DNA of 64,000 nt from Cycas panzhihuaensis (GCA_023213395.1 CM041465.1:130455741-130519740); one strand, 5' to 3'. Shown: positions 22,638-34,346, counted from the first letter of the stretch. Program-made: numbers and translations. Notes: a model not told the origin generated them from the sequence alone.

Positions 22638-23278
22638 AGTTGGTAGCCTAATCTACCTCACCAATAGTAGACCAGATATTTCATTTTCTGTTGGGATTTG
22701 TTCAAGGTACATGTCTCAACCCAATCAGAATCATTGGAATGCAACAAAATACATACTGAAATATATTAAAGGCACATTAGAGCATGGCCTTCAGCATGTA
22801 CATAATGAAAACTTCATCCTGGAAGGGTTCTCAAGCTCGGATTGGGCAAGATGCTAGAATAGTTGGAGATCAACCTCGAGATACTCTTTTACCCTTAGTT
22901 CTGGAGTCGTTTCGTGGAGTTTCAAGAAACAACCCAATGTTACCTTGTCCTCCACAGAAGCAAAGTACAAAGCTACAGTCATCGCAACTTGTGAGGCTAT
23001 ATGGCTTCGTTAGATTCTTGGAGAGCTTGGACTTGAGCACAATCACCCCACTGGGATATATTGCGACAATCAAAGTGTGCTTAAGGTGGCCAAGAATTCA
23101 ATTTTTCATGCAAGGACCAAGCATATCGAGATTCATCACCACTTCATCAGAGAGCATGTGCAGAACGGTGAGATCAACCTCCATTATAGACCTATAGAGC
23201 AGCAGACAGTAGATATCTTTACCAAGCCACTTGGTAGAGAAAAATTTATAAAATTTAGAGAAGGTCTAGGGGTTTGAC
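22638..23278 (+). pseudogene. C3 RNase H, 3' part of a split copia element
   Basis: Starts inside the RT-RNase H joint at LVGSLIYLTNSRPDISFSVG and runs through the RNase H (SSSDWAR, LSSTEAKYKA, YCDNQSVLKVAKN) to HHHFIREHV and GLGV and stop at 23276-23278. Two in-frame stops occur (ARC-stop and WLR-stop), and the first catalytic DSDW Asp reads Ser. It is followed by purine tract AATAAGGGGGG. The 5' half of this element lies at 57301-60423. Confidence 0.88.
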
Positions 23279-23303
23279 TTAACATTGTAAACAATAAGGG
23301 GGG

Positions 23304-23554
23304 TTACTAAACCTTATGTTTATATATTAAGTATATGTACTTCATTTTCATGTATATTTGTACTTTATGGGGTGACTTATCACTTAAGTGATAAAGTACA
23401 CACCCACATTATTTCCTAGTGACATAACATTATGAGTTAAGGGTCAAAATGGCCCTTATGCACTTTTGCTCACTTGAGAGCCCAAAAGGACACATGTCCT
23501 ACATGCAAAGAATGTAGCTTGGATGTTTGACACTTGTCAAACATCCAACACCTC
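23304..23554 (+). repeat. C3 3' LTR, first part (interrupted by C4)
   Basis: Matches 57301-57545 closely (about 5% difference by eye), then is cut by C4 at 23555 after the target copy ACCTC. The exact start is unclear because the expected TG is mutated. Confidence 0.85.
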
Positions 23555-23780
23555 TGTTGAGATAAAATGTTTTTTCTAGGTAAGAAAGGGGGTCATGTTA
23601 GGACCACCCTCAATATAGTCATAATGTAAGATTGTGCCACTTGGCAGTCTCAGAGTGATCAGTTACATTAGAGGTTGTAACCATCACATTATTGATGTAT
23701 ACTTAAGGAGATTGAATCTCAATAAGAAAAAAGTACATACTCTTCTCTTCTCTGTTTAATTTATGCTCTGTTTTTCATCA
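23555..23780 (+). repeat. C4 5' LTR
   Basis: TGTTGAGATAAAATG to TTTTTCATCA, followed directly by the Met-tRNA primer-binding site. Confidence 0.94.
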
Positions 23781-24448
23781 TGGTATCAGAGCAGGTCAGT
23801 TTAAACTGATCCTTTTTGAAATGATTTTCTTCTGTCAAGACAACTCAATCAAGGGTGCAAGAAGCAGACAAGGCAATTAGGGTTTTTCTGTCAATCAGAG
23901 ATCATTATTACTCTGGTGTACGGAACCGTACGGATCTGTACGGACGTGTACGGACGCAATTTTTTCGAAGTGTCGGATCGAAGCGAAATTTGGTGGGGAG
24001 CTAGATCAGAGGACGCTAAACATATTTCTCTTCTGGAGCCAATTCATCTGAGGTCGTTTTGGAGGCCAAATAGAGCCCAAACCAGTCCGTGCGGGTTTGA
24101 AGGATTTTTCTCAAAAATCTTCTCGATTTGCTCATAATATCGGGTGCTTCCAGTCATAAACCCTTCTCAGCATTAATATCTTGAGTTTGCATCCAGATTC
24201 GAAGACTTATTTCAAGATTTTCTCAGTGATTTTTTCAAAAATCAATTTTCTGCCCTAATGGCCGTTTTCCTTGGAGGAGATTTCTTCCTTTTGAAAGCGA
24301 TTTTACAAAATCGCCTTGATCTAGGTAGGCGTTCGAGAAACCTCGATTTTGAGGTACTTTTCTCTTAAGTAGTACACCTACGGTTACATGCGAATTAATG
24401 CAATTTGTATGGATAGGCTTCAAATTCTGTCCTTTGTTCTGAAGCATA
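23781..24448 (+). other. C4 5' leader with four 10-bp GTACGG repeats
   Basis: At 23918-23956 four GTACGG hexamers follow one another at an exact spacing of 10 bp (GTACGGNNNN four times). The rest of the leader is U-rich and non-coding. Confidence 0.8.
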
Positions 24449-25290
24449 ATGTCCTCCTCTCTCATCTCTCTGCTGAACGGAAAAATTAACTGGTTCCAAC
24501 TATCATGTGTGGAAAATTAAGATAGAAACCATTTTGAGGGTGAAAAATGCCTGGGAAATTGTTGAAGGAACAGAGAACGTCCTCCAGTTGGTGATGATAA
24601 GCTAGGAAATTGGGTTGAAAGAAATAATATAGCCAGTCTCACATTGAAAATGTCAATTTCTGATTCTGTCTTGGTTTATGTCAAAAAATTGAATCTGGCA
24701 TCTGAAATCTGGAAATGCTTGGAAAATTTGTATGGACAAAAGAATAAAGCAAGAATAATTGCACTCAAAGAAGAATTGTACAAGCTTCACATGAAAGAAA
24801 ATGAAGAGGTAGAGGAATTTATGCATAAGATTATTACTGTCAGAAATAATCTCTTAAGTGCTGGAGGTCTAATTTCTGAACAAGACCTGGTGGAAATTGT
24901 AACTGCAAGATTACCAAAGTCGTTTGACACAATTGTCAACACTATCACAGACAGTGATAGGTTAGACAAGTTAACTCTTGATGAATTAACAGGTTTGTTA
25001 CTAAGACAAAACGAGAGAAACAAAAGATATGAAAATCTGACGAATTGGAGGATGCATTTGCGTCGGTGAATCTCGGGCCAAGAGGAAGACATCAATTTCG
25101 AGGACAAAGCAGAACATCAGACTTAGGGGCGAGGACGCCGCAAAATTCAAAGGGCGAGGGCCAGCGAGAAAGCAGTCTGTTATAACTGTGGAAGAACCGG
25201 ACATTTCGCCAGCAGTTGTAGAATCTTTGACATATGCTGCTATTGCGAACAAAGTGGACACTATCCATATCAGTGTCCACAGAGACAAAG
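24449..25290 (+). pseudogene. C4 gag (frameshifted)
   Basis: A likely ATG at 24449 begins MSSSLISL. A 1-bp shift near 24485 leads to the conserved NYHVWKIKIETIL and KNAWEIVEGT. The frame is open again from 24644 to 25069 (SISDSVLVYVKKLNLASEIW, then LDELTGLLLRQNERNKRYE). After another shift, two zinc knuckles at 25178-25276 read CYNCGRTGHFASSC and CCYCEQSGHYPYQC, with all ligands. Confidence 0.86.
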
Positions 25291-25800
25291 TGAAATTCAG
25301 AAAGGAAAACGACCCATTGGAGGCTACAGCAAAGAGAAGGACGAAGAGGAGGAGGAAGAAGAGACAACATTCATCACAGCATTAGTTACCGGTATGAAAG
25401 ACAAAGACACATGGTACATAGATTCAGGAGCTTCCAAACATATGACAAGTCGGGAAGAATGGTTTGAAACCATGAAACCCTACAATATGGACAAATCAGT
25501 AGAACTGGGTGACAAGTATTCCCTTAATATAAAAGGGATTGGAACTATCTCAGTAAATCTGGATGGGAATGAAAAAAAGGTTGGAAATGTTTTGTTTGTA
25601 CCAGATATAAAAATAAATCTCCTCTCTGTCTCTCAATTAAACAAAAAGGGTTTGAGAACCATTTTCGATGAAGAAGGGAATTGTCATATTCTAGATATGA
25701 AGAGAGGTGGGAAAATTGTTGCAAAAGGAGTCAGATGTAATGATCTTTACAAACTCTTGTCGATCACAGTACTTCCTTACTTGGAAGAAAAAGCTTGTAC
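25291..25800 (+). pseudogene. C4 aspartic protease
   Basis: Intact-looking retropepsin domain with TWYIDSGASKHMT (DSGAS at 25421-25435), LGDKYSLNIKGIGT and LLSVSQLNKK, in the frame 25394-25984 that continues into the integrase. Confidence 0.88.
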
Positions 25801-26700
25801 TGCTTCTAAATCTAATAATAAAGCTTGGCATTTGAGGTATGGGCATCTCTCAATTGATACACTTAAACAAATGGAAAAATTAGGAATGGTAAATGTCCTA
25901 CCTAATATTTCATTAGATAAATTTGTTTGTAAAGGTTGTCAACTCGGCAAACAGCACAGACTTCCTTTTAAAGAAAGCACTTAGAGAGCTCAGTCAAAAT
26001 TAGAATTGATACATACAGATATTTGTGGTCCAATTACACCTCTCACAATTAACGGATGCAGATATTTTTTAACTTTCATTGATGATTTCACTCGGAAAGT
26101 ATGGGTATATTTCCTGCATAATAAGTCAGAAGTTTTTGAAACATTTAAAGAATTTAAAGCAGAAGCAGAGCTAGAGTCAGGGATGAAAATCAAATGCATC
26201 AGGTCAGATGGAGGAGGAGAATATATATCAAAGGAGTTTCTAAATTATTGCAAGGATCGAGGAATTCGTAGACAGATTACAACTCCTTACACTCCTCAGT
26301 CAAATGGAGCGGCCGAAAGAAAGAATAGAACTCTAATGGAAATGGCTCGAAGCATGATGTATGGAACTAAAATATCAAAGACATATTGGGCAGAAGCAGT
26401 TAGCACAGCATGCTACCTAATAAACAGAAGTCCAACAAAAGCATTGAAGGATGTCACTCCAGAAGAAGCTTGGACAGGACAAAAACCCGATGTAAGTCTT
26501 CTCAAAGTTTTTGGTAGTCAAGCATTTGTGCATATTCCTGATAAAAAAAGGTCCAAATTGGATGCAAAAAGCATAGAATGCATCTTAATAGGCTACAGTA
26601 AAAATTCAAAGGCCTACAAATGCATAGATCCAAAAATAAATAAAATCTATGTAAGTAGAGATGTTATTTTTAACGAAGAAAACTCTGTTGAATCCTCACA
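25801..26700 (+). pseudogene. C4 integrase (one nonsense codon)
   Basis: The zinc domain is complete (HLRYGH, CKGCQLGKQH). A single TAG at 25982-25984 replaces the usual Trp of STWRAQ. The frame then reopens from 26006 (HTDICGPITP, RSDGGGEY, SNGAAERKNRT), so all three DDE residues are present. It continues through VFGSQAFVHIPDKKRSKLD and SKAYKCIDPK to the linker. This is the best-preserved integrase in the window. Confidence 0.9.
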
Positions 26701-27830
26701 AATTAGAATAATAGAAGGTGAGAAGGAAAGTGAACAGGAAACTATCAGACACGAAGAGACACAAGAAGATGAGCAAGAAAATAAGTCAGAAATTACCTCA
26801 GAAGAACAAGAAGCTGAGGAAGGAAATGATTCTGAAATCACTTCAGAAGAAGGACAAGCTGATCCATCATCAACCAGTCAAGTATCAGAAGACGCCATCG
26901 AGAAAGAAGACTCACGAAAACAGAAAAAGTTGCCAAAATGGTATATTAAAACAATTGAAGAAGGAAATGTAATAGAACAGAAAACACGGGGACAAAGGTC
27001 AAGAGCTCTTCTAAGCAAAGTCGAACCTCAAAACTTTCAAGAAGCAAAAGATCATCAAGAATGGAAAGCGGCAATGGACAATGAAATGAACTCAATCAAG
27101 AAGAATCAAACATGGGAATTAGTAGAACTACCTGCCAATAAATCCATTGAAGCGCAAATGGGTTTACAAAACAAAGAAGGGAATAGATGGTAAAATAGAA
27201 AAATACAAGGCAAGGTTAGTCGCGAAAGGATACACACAAACAACAGGTGTAGATTTTGATGAGACCTTTTCTCCAAAGAGTAAAGATGAACACGGTAAGA
27301 ACGAATAGCCACAGGCTGACACAAGATTGGAAAATCTCCCAGCTAGATGTAAAAGCGCCTTCTTAAACGGTGAGTTGGAAGAAGAAGTCTATATGCAACA
27401 ACGGAAGGATACTGTTGAGCAGGCGGGAGAATGCGTGCAGTTAAAAAGGCTCTGTATGGTCTGAAACAAGCTCCACGCGCCTGGTATGCCAAATTAGATC
27501 ATTTTCTTGAAGAAAATAAGTTCATTCGGTGTAACTCTGACTCCAGTCTCTACATAAGAAAAATAAACAATAAGATAACAATAATTGTTGTCTATGTAGA
27601 TGATATGCTTCTTACTGGAAATGATGAAGAAGGAATTAAGTGGATCAAAAGTCAACTTCAGCAGAAATTTGAAATGACAGACTTGGGTCCACTAAATTAC
27701 TACTTGGATGGAGGTAGCTCGACATCAAAACTATATAACCTTGTCCCAAAGTAACTACATCAAAAATCGCTTGTTCGATTTCGGATGGAAGCGCAATCCA
27801 TGCACAACACCCATGGAAACAAGCGTGACT
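26701..27830 (+). pseudogene. C4 linker and reverse transcriptase (frameshifted)
   Basis: The Glu/Ser-rich linker (26700-26930) and RT start (WKAAMDNEMNSIKKNQTWEL) are in the integrase frame, which ends at 27193. Short shifts at about 27150-27430 break the part around [10 protein letters not shown]. From 27431 the frame reads [19 protein letters not shown] and YVDDM (27593-27607) and ends at 27754. Confidence 0.88.
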
Positions 27831-28540
27831 TAACAATGAGATAGTATGGAAAAGGATGTAGATGTCACCACATGTCTGGATAAATGATTGGAAGTCTGAT
27901 TTATTTGACAGCCACCAGGCCCGACATATCCTACTCAGTAGGACTAATATCCAGATACATGCAAAATCCAAAGTTGAGACATTGGCAAGCCGCAAAAAGA
28001 GTTTTAAGATACCTAAAAGGAACAACAGATCTTAAGTTAGTATACTTAAAAGGGTACCCAATCGAAATATCAGGGTACTGCGACTCTGACTGGGCTGGTG
28101 ACAAAGAACAAAGGAAATCCACTAGTGGATATTGTTTTTTCTTATGATCTTCAGCAATCTCATGGTGTAGTAAGAAACAAGCTACAGTAGCACTCTCCTC
28201 TACAGAAGTAGAATACAAAGCAGCTACGTTAGCAACCTATGAAGCTATCTGGTTAAGACAACTTCTGCTTGACTTGGATCAACAGTAAAAAGGAGCAACT
28301 TCCTTGAAATGTGACAATCAAAGTGCCATCAAGCTGACCAAAAATCCAATTCTACATGCAAGAACAAAGCATATTGAAGTTCATCATCATTTCATAAGAG
28401 AAAAAGTACATAATAAAGAGATTGACTTGGAATATTGTCCCACAACTGAACAAGTTGCAGATCTTCTGACAAAGCCTCTTGGAAGAGAAAGGCTCAAATA
28501 TTTAAGAGACAAAATAAGATTATTAGAGATAAAACATTAA
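27831..28540 (+). pseudogene. C4 RNase H
   Basis: Open from 27884 (MIGSLIYLTATRPDISYSVG) through the catalytic GYCDSDWAGD to a TGA at 28145-28147. It is then broken until 28304-28540, which carries KCDNQSAIKLTKNP, HHHFIREKVHNKEIDLEYCP, LLTKPLGRERL and the final EIKH and stop, 8 bp before the 3' LTR. Confidence 0.88.
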
Positions 28541-28547
28541 GAGGGGG

Positions 28548-28773
28548 TGTTGAGATATAATGTTTTATTTAGGTAAGAAAGGGGGTCATGTTAGGACCAC
28601 CCTCAATATAGTCATAATGTAAGATTGTGCCACTTGGCAATCTCAGAGTGATCGGTTACATTAGAGGTTGTAACCATCACATTATTGATGTATACTTAAG
28701 GAGATTGAATCTCAATAAGAAAAAAGTACATACTCTTCTCTTCTCTGTTTAATTTATGCTCTGTTTTTCATCA
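28548..28773 (+). repeat. C4 3' LTR
   Basis: 226 bp, preceded by AAGAGGGGG and followed by the second ACCTC (28774-28778), after which C3 LTR sequence resumes with GGTCTCTTCTATAAC. Confidence 0.94.
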
Positions 28774-29073
28774 ACCTCGGTCTCTTCTATAACTCTATAT
28801 ATTAAGACTACTTCTCACGTATCTCATATAGAGTTTGAGTTGTATTGTTATGTTGCCAGTTTGCTAATCAAACTGATATTCATTTGGAGATTGGACCAAT
28901 TCCATCTCCTCCACATTTTGGGTATCATCTTACTCATGCTCTTTCATGCTTTGATCTTTTATCGTATTTACTTGAGTAGCTTTCATTGTTAGTATTGATC
29001 TTCTTGATTCTAAAACTAGAGTAGAACATCTTTCTAGATCTTGGTTTATGTAGGCTAAATACCATCTTTAACA
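28774..29073 (+). repeat. C3 3' LTR, remainder
   Basis: Continues the C3 LTR after C4, matching 57550-57846, and ends ATCTTTAACA at 29073. The next bases, GTAGA (29074-29078), equal the pentamer just before the C3 5' LTR at 57301. Confidence 0.88.
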
Positions 29074-29365
29074 GTAGAGAGTCTTTTGTAGAAAACATGA
29101 TTGCTCCATGTGCAATCCTATCTCTTTCATCCTAACTTATAAACTTAGGGGAATTTGTAGGACTAGGTTTCTAGGCATTTTTGTAACAAATAACCCTTTT
29201 ATTTTTATCCTCCATGAATTTTGATTTTCTCCTATTAATTTGTTTAGATCTCCCAGACAAAGAGTGGAACCTATATTTTTGAATTTGGAAATAAGAAAAT
29301 CTGAAGAGGACTGAGGGTTCAGATCGTATGGTCGTATGACTATAAGGAAAAGTATAATTGTACAA
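29074..29365 (-). pseudogene. C5 gag, N-terminal part (separated from the rest)
   Basis: Read on the minus strand: KFMEDKNKRVICYKNA, a stop where Trp is expected, PKFIS, a stop, DERDRIAHGAIMFSTKDSL. The last residues are the copia gag signature (WEERDxxAxxxIxxSxxDSLLYYV). The missing continuation LYYVNKAKSSIEA is found on the minus strand from 57300 downward. C3 therefore once sat between these two pieces. Confidence 0.75.
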
Positions 29366-29965
29366 ACATAAATGAAAGTACCCTCAAAACAAAGATTTTT
29401 TCAACACTTATCTGAATCTATGATTATTTTTTTCAATCGAACTTGTATTTTGGTCAGAAACTATCCTGAAAGCTTAAAAAACCTAGGGCATAAAAATTGG
29501 CTTTTGCTCTTTTCTCCTTAAATTCTCAACAAAAGTTTGCAAACTAGTACTTGATAGAAAGCTTAGGAGAAAATGAAAAAATTGAGACAGGTACTAGACT
29601 TTGAAATTTAGAAATTTGAGAGAAATCTGCTCAGAAATCTATGATCCCACATGTCTGGTTTTTGTCAAATCCTAGCCTTTAGAGGTAAAATTTGAAGATG
29701 TCGCTTTGAAGAAAGTTGCTCAGCTTGAAGAGGCACCCACATTGATAAAATTTTGTCTCGATCTGAGCATTTTAAAAAATTGATCGTACAACCCTATACA
29801 ATTTGTCTATCCATACGTTTTCTTACATAACAATTAATTTCCTTCAGAAATCCAAGGGCATAATCCTTTTCCTTCTTCTCAAATCTCCATCTTCTTTACA
29901 AAAAGTTGTAGGAATGCATTTACTTCTCCTTCAAAAACTGATAGAATTGTCTTGCTCTAATACCA
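29366..29965 (-). other. C5 5' leader
   Basis: Non-coding leader up to the primer-binding site, which on the minus strand reads TGGTATTAGAGC next to the LTR at 29966. It contains GATCGTAC/GGTCGTATGAC words. Confidence 0.65.
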
Positions 29966-30010
29966 TGTTAAAAACACACTTACAAACAAGGAGTTGATTC
30001 AGAGATGAGA
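29966..30010 (-). repeat. C5 5' LTR, first part (interrupted by C6)
   Basis: TGTTAAAAACACACTTAC and following bases match the start of the LTR at 53183. It is cut at 30010 by C6 and resumes at 35246. Confidence 0.85.
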
Positions 30011-30211
30011 TGTAACAAATCTCTAATGAAGAAGGAATTCACTATATTTCTTTATTGATGATCCATTGTATATATATACAAGTACAAGGTTGGTACAAAT
30101 GGCAACCACTCAACAGAATGGCGCCACCTGTCAATTTGAGAGAGAAAGGGGAAGAGGTACATGACCCTTACATTATGTATTATAGTCTAAGGTAAAACAT
30201 TACCTTTTACA
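30011..30211 (-). repeat. C6 3' LTR
   Basis: On the minus strand it starts TGTAAAAGGTAATG and follows purine tract AAGAGGGGG (30212-30220 on the + strand as CCCCCTCTT). Confidence 0.92.
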
Positions 30212-30230
30212 CCCCCTCTTAATGTTTTAC

Positions 30231-30991
30231 CTATCTTAATCCTAATAGATTTCTGAAGACAATGAATTTCTCTCTTCCAAGAGATTTAGTAAGTACCTCA
30301 GCAGTTTCATCCTTTGATGGACAATGTTGGAGCTCGATTTCTCTATTCTGTACTTTTTCCCTGATAAAATGATGGTGTACCTCTATATGCTTTGTTCTAG
30401 CATATAATATAGGATTTTTTGTCATTTTTATGGTACTTGATTATCACAAAATATTCAAGTTGGCATTGTTTGTTTTTCTCCTAGTTCCTTTAGGAGTTGT
30501 CTGACCCATACTCCTTCGCATGTTGCGTTGACGACTGACTTGTATTCTGCTTCTGTTGAGGACAATGCAACTATAGATTGCTTTTTACTGCTCCAAGAGA
30601 TCAAGGACTTTCCTAGGAAGAAGCAATATCCTGATGTTGATTCCCTGTCTGTTTTGTCTCCAACCCAGTCCGAGTCGCAAAACCCGGTCAATTGTGTATT
30701 GTTTTCCTTGTCATATTTTAGACCAAGATTCATGGTTCCCTTTAGATATCGTAAGATTCTTTTTGCAGCATTCCAGTGAGGAATTTTGGGCCTTTCCATA
30801 AACTTGGAAATTAACCCTACAGCATATAAAATATCTGGACGTGTGGCTGTGAGATAAATCAAGCTTTCAACCAACTGTCTGTATAATGTTGCATCAATAG
30901 GATGTGCTTCCTGTTCTATATTCAATACCAACCCTGCTTCCATTGGTGTGCTGACAGCATTACAACTTTTCATTTTAAACTTGCTTAGCAA
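30231..30991 (-). pseudogene. C6 RNase H
   Basis: The frame 30991-30455 is open for 178 codons: LVESLIYLTATRPDILYAVG, GFCDSDWVGDKTDRESTSGY (catalytic Asp present) and LSSTEAEYKSVVNATCE. A shift near 30440 leads to 30425-30231, which gives MTKNPILYARTKHIEVHHHF and LTKSLGREKF to stop. Confidence 0.9.
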
Positions 30992-30999
30992 GTTTTTGA

Positions 31000-31710
31000 T
31001 ATACCTTGTTTATGAGAGTGTAATAAAGGAATTGTTCTGTTCTATTTCTATTCCAAGGTAATAATGCAGCATTCCGAAATCTGTCATTTCAAAGACCTTT
31101 TCAAACTTGCTTTTAATAAATGCTATTGAATTTTTGTCATCTCCAGTGATCAACATGTCATCCACATATACTACAATGGAGATTGATCCTTGATTACCTT
31201 TTACATACAAACTATGATCTGATTCACATCGATAGAAACCATTTTGTGCTAAATACGAATCCAATTTAGCATACCAGGCTCTTGGTGCTTGTTTGAGTCC
31301 ATACAATGCCTTTTTCAATTTGCAAACCATATTTTCTTGGCCTAGTTTTATGTATCCTTCTAGTTGATACATATACACTTCTTCTTGTAGATCTTCATTC
31401 AGGAATGCACTTTTGACGTCCATTTGATAAAGTTCCCAACCTTTTTGTGCAGCAAGAGCAATCATTGTTCTCACCGTGTTCAATTTAGCTACTGGTGAGA
31501 ATGTTTCTTCGTAATCAATTCCTGTTGTTTGTGCGTAGCCTTTCGCTACCAATCTGGCCTTGTATTTCTCTACTTCTCCATTCGGCTTTTCCTTTATTTT
31601 ATATACCCATTTACAATTTATGATGGATTTATCTTCAGGAGTCAAGACGAAATCCCATGTTTTGTTTCTTTGTATGGCTTCAATTTCAGTATCCATTGCC
31701 GTTCTCTAGT
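31000..31710 (-). pseudogene. C6 reverse transcriptase (largely intact)
   Basis: 228 codons open from 31696: [77 protein letters not shown] and YVDDM (31155-31169, minus strand), with both catalytic Asp. A stop lies just upstream, near 31710, and another ends the frame at 31010, close to the junction with RNase H. Confidence 0.9.
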
Positions 31711-32930
31711 TCTGAGAGTTGCTTGCTTCTTCATAAGAACTTGGTTCAACAGAGCAAATCAAGGCTTGTGGTTTTTGAGATCTTGTTCGATGTTCAAAAA
31801 TTTCTCCCTTTGTTTCTTCAAAAGTTTTGAGGTACCACCTTGGTACTCTTTTTGAGGTACATTCTTGTAATGATTTATCTTCTTGATCTCAGGAGTTGGA
31901 ACTACTATCTGACTGGAGGTTGCAACTACTGGTTAGTTGCTTATCTGGAATGGCGTTCTCTGAAGTATCATCCTCTGTCTCAATACTTTCTGAAGTTATA
32001 TCTAACTCGTCTTCCAACTGGGCACGACATATATTTAGATTGCCTTCATCAATTTCTTGCACTACTATGTCAACATTCTCTTTTCTTTCATCAAAAATTA
32101 CATCCCTGCTTATATAGAGCTTGTCTGTTTTTGGATCAAGACATCTGTATGCCTTTGAATGATTGTTGTATCCAACCATTATGCACTCTATGCTTTTATT
32201 ATCTAATTTAGTTCTTTTCTTATCTGGAATATGAACTTAAGCCTTGCAACCAAAGATTTTCAAATGACTTACATTAGGCTTGTGTCCTGTCCAGGCCTCT
32301 TCAAGCGTTATGTTGTCCAGGGACTGAGTAGGGCTTCTATTGATCAAATATACAGTTGTATGTACAACTTCTGCCCAATATTTCTTTGCTAATTCTCTAT
32401 TATTTAACATGCATCGAGCCATTTCTACAATTGTTATGTTCATCCTTTCCGCAACCCCATTGGATTGGGGTGTATAGGGAGTTGTGAACTGTTTCTGAAT
32501 TCCATGTATTTTACAAAAATGAAGGAAATCATTGGATACAAATTCTCCTCTATCTAAATGGACATATTTGATTTTTTGATTGCTTTCCAACTCACTTACT
32601 GCTTTGACTTCTTTGAAGTATTCAAATGTTTATGATTTATTAGATAGAAAGTACACCCAGGTTTTCTTGGAAAAATCATCAATAAAAGTCAAGAAATACC
32701 TTGATCCATTTGTTGAGATCAGCGTGAATGGACCACACAAATCAATGTGTATTAATTCCAATTTATGTTGTGTGTGCCACGTGCTTTTTGAAAACGGAGT
32801 TCTGTGTTGTTTTCCCATCATGCAGCTTTTATATACAAAGTGATTGAATGAGATATCTGGCAGGCCATTCACCATGTTATATTTCTTTAATCTTTCTAAC
32901 CTATCATGAGAAATATGACCATACTTCAAA
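31711..32930 (-). pseudogene. C6 integrase and linker (broken)
   Basis: Zinc domain MKYGHISHDRL and CMMGKQH, in the frame 32929-32630, with the first Cys preserved as YKSC. HIDLCGPF carries the first Asp. The next frame, 32590-32237, has VHLDRGEF and SNGVAERMN, with Asp and Glu present although one residue of the GGEF loop is lost. An acidic linker (32179-31889) leads to RT. Confidence 0.86.
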
Positions 32931-32932
32931 TG

Positions 32933-33433
32933 TCAAATTTCATTATTATTAGTGTTGTTTGCAACAAAAGCTTTTACATTAGAGAGCATTTTGGTGGGGC
33001 CTTTATCAGGCAATACAGGAGTCGAAAGAAGTTTATACAACCTATTGCATTTTTCTCCTTTGGCTATCACTGTCCCATTCTTTTTCATATCAAGGATATA
33101 ACAATATTCATCAAATATTGTTCTTAACTTTTTGTCGCTCAATTGTGATACTGACAAAAGATTCTTTTTTATACCAGGTACAAAAAAGACATTGCCTATA
33201 TGTTGAATTTTTCCATCAACGAGTATAGCAATTTGTCCTATTCCCTTTATATGCAAGGGAAAATTATCTCTTAGCTCTACTGATGTATTGAAATCATAGG
33301 GTTTGATGATTTCAAACCATTCCTTGACCCCTGTCATGTGATGTGAAGCACCTGAATCTACATACCAATTTTCTGCTGCATTTGCATTAGCTGTCAAGGC
33401 TGCGATGAAGGCGGTTTCGACTTCCTCTTCCAT
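32933..33433 (-). pseudogene. C6 aspartic protease
   Basis: One open frame of 166 codons with WYVDSGASHHMTGVKEWF (active site at about 33345-33359), LHIKGIGQIAILVDGK and LLSVSQLSDKKLRTIFDE, ending at a stop before the integrase zinc domain. Confidence 0.88.
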
Positions 33434-33493
33434 TGAATCTTTTTCTCTGCTGTAATTTCCATAAACTTCTTGTTTTCCTTTCTGGAATTCTAC

Positions 33494-34346
33494 TCATCTT
33501 TGGTGACGTTGGTATGGGTAATGGCCTGTCTGTCCACAGTGATAACAGACGTCAAATGCTCCACAATTACTTGAAAAATGGCCTGGTTTTCGACAATTAA
33601 AACACACTCGTGCATCCTGTGGTGGATTGTTAATCATTCTTCCTCGTCCACATCCCCTGTGGCCTGGCGGTGTCTTTTCTCGTAACTTGGAATTAAGTTG
33701 AACTCTTCCTCTGCCTCCTAACTGTAGTTTGGTGATAAAAGCTTCTTCAATCTCTATGTCTTCTTCATATCTTTGATTTCTTTGTTCTTGACCATACATA
33801 TGTCCTATCAGAGTATCAAAGGACATTGTGGCCGTATGTCCTCCTCCTGTCAACATGTTTACCATGTTATCGAAAGATTTTAGAAGTTTGTTAAGCACCA
33901 GGTGTATCAATTCTATGTCTGTTAACTTGTCCCCTGCTGTGAGAAGGGCATTTTTAATACCAGTTAACTTGGTAAGGAATTACGATCTGCTTTGACCCTC
34001 TCATCTTTAGTTTATAGAGTTTTTCTCTTAATGCCACAATTCCTGCTTCATTTTTCCTGCTAAACATAGAGGTCATAACTTTCCAAATTTCATTCGCATT
34101 TTCTAGACCATCAACATAGACTAATAACAGGTCAGAGATTGAAAGTTTAAGAACTGAAATAGCAGCATTGTTTCTTTCCTCCCAATTAGTTAAATTTGCT
34201 CCATCAGATGGCTGTTTTTCATCCCCGGTAGTGATTTTCCATGCGTGCTTTGCTCTCAACAACCCTTCTATTTTGATTTTCCAGATCCTAAAGTTCATTT
34301 CTGTGAGTTTATCACTTTTAGGCAATGAACCAGCAGATGAGGCCAT
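33494..34346 (-). pseudogene. C6 gag (broken)
   Basis: ATG at 34346 gives MASSAGSLPKSDKLTEMNF, RIWKIKIEGLLRAKHAW and SISDLLLVYVDGLENANEIW; a shift at about 33960 ends this frame. The frame 33910-33494 continues with MIHLVLNKLLKSFDNMVNML and zinc knuckles CFNCRKPGHFSSNC and CYHCGQTGHYPYQR. The last zinc Cys of the second knuckle is Arg. Confidence 0.88.

Larger units (their letters stand above)
23555..28773 (+). mobile_element. C4: young Ty1/copia element in the C3 3' LTR
   Basis: LTRs of 226 bp (23555-23780 and 28548-28773) differ at about 5 positions, the lowest divergence among the pairs I counted. Perfect target duplication ACCTC (23550-23554 and 28774-28778). Primer-binding site TGGTATCAGAGCAGG at 23781 and purine tract GAGGGGG before 28548. 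All five protein domains are present, but frameshifts in gag and RT make it defective. Confidence 0.95.

Noticed and set aside
30528-30779. Plus-strand ORFs over C2 and C6 RNase H and integrase
   Set aside because: Antisense shadows of minus-strand copia domains, low complexity and without domains of their own.
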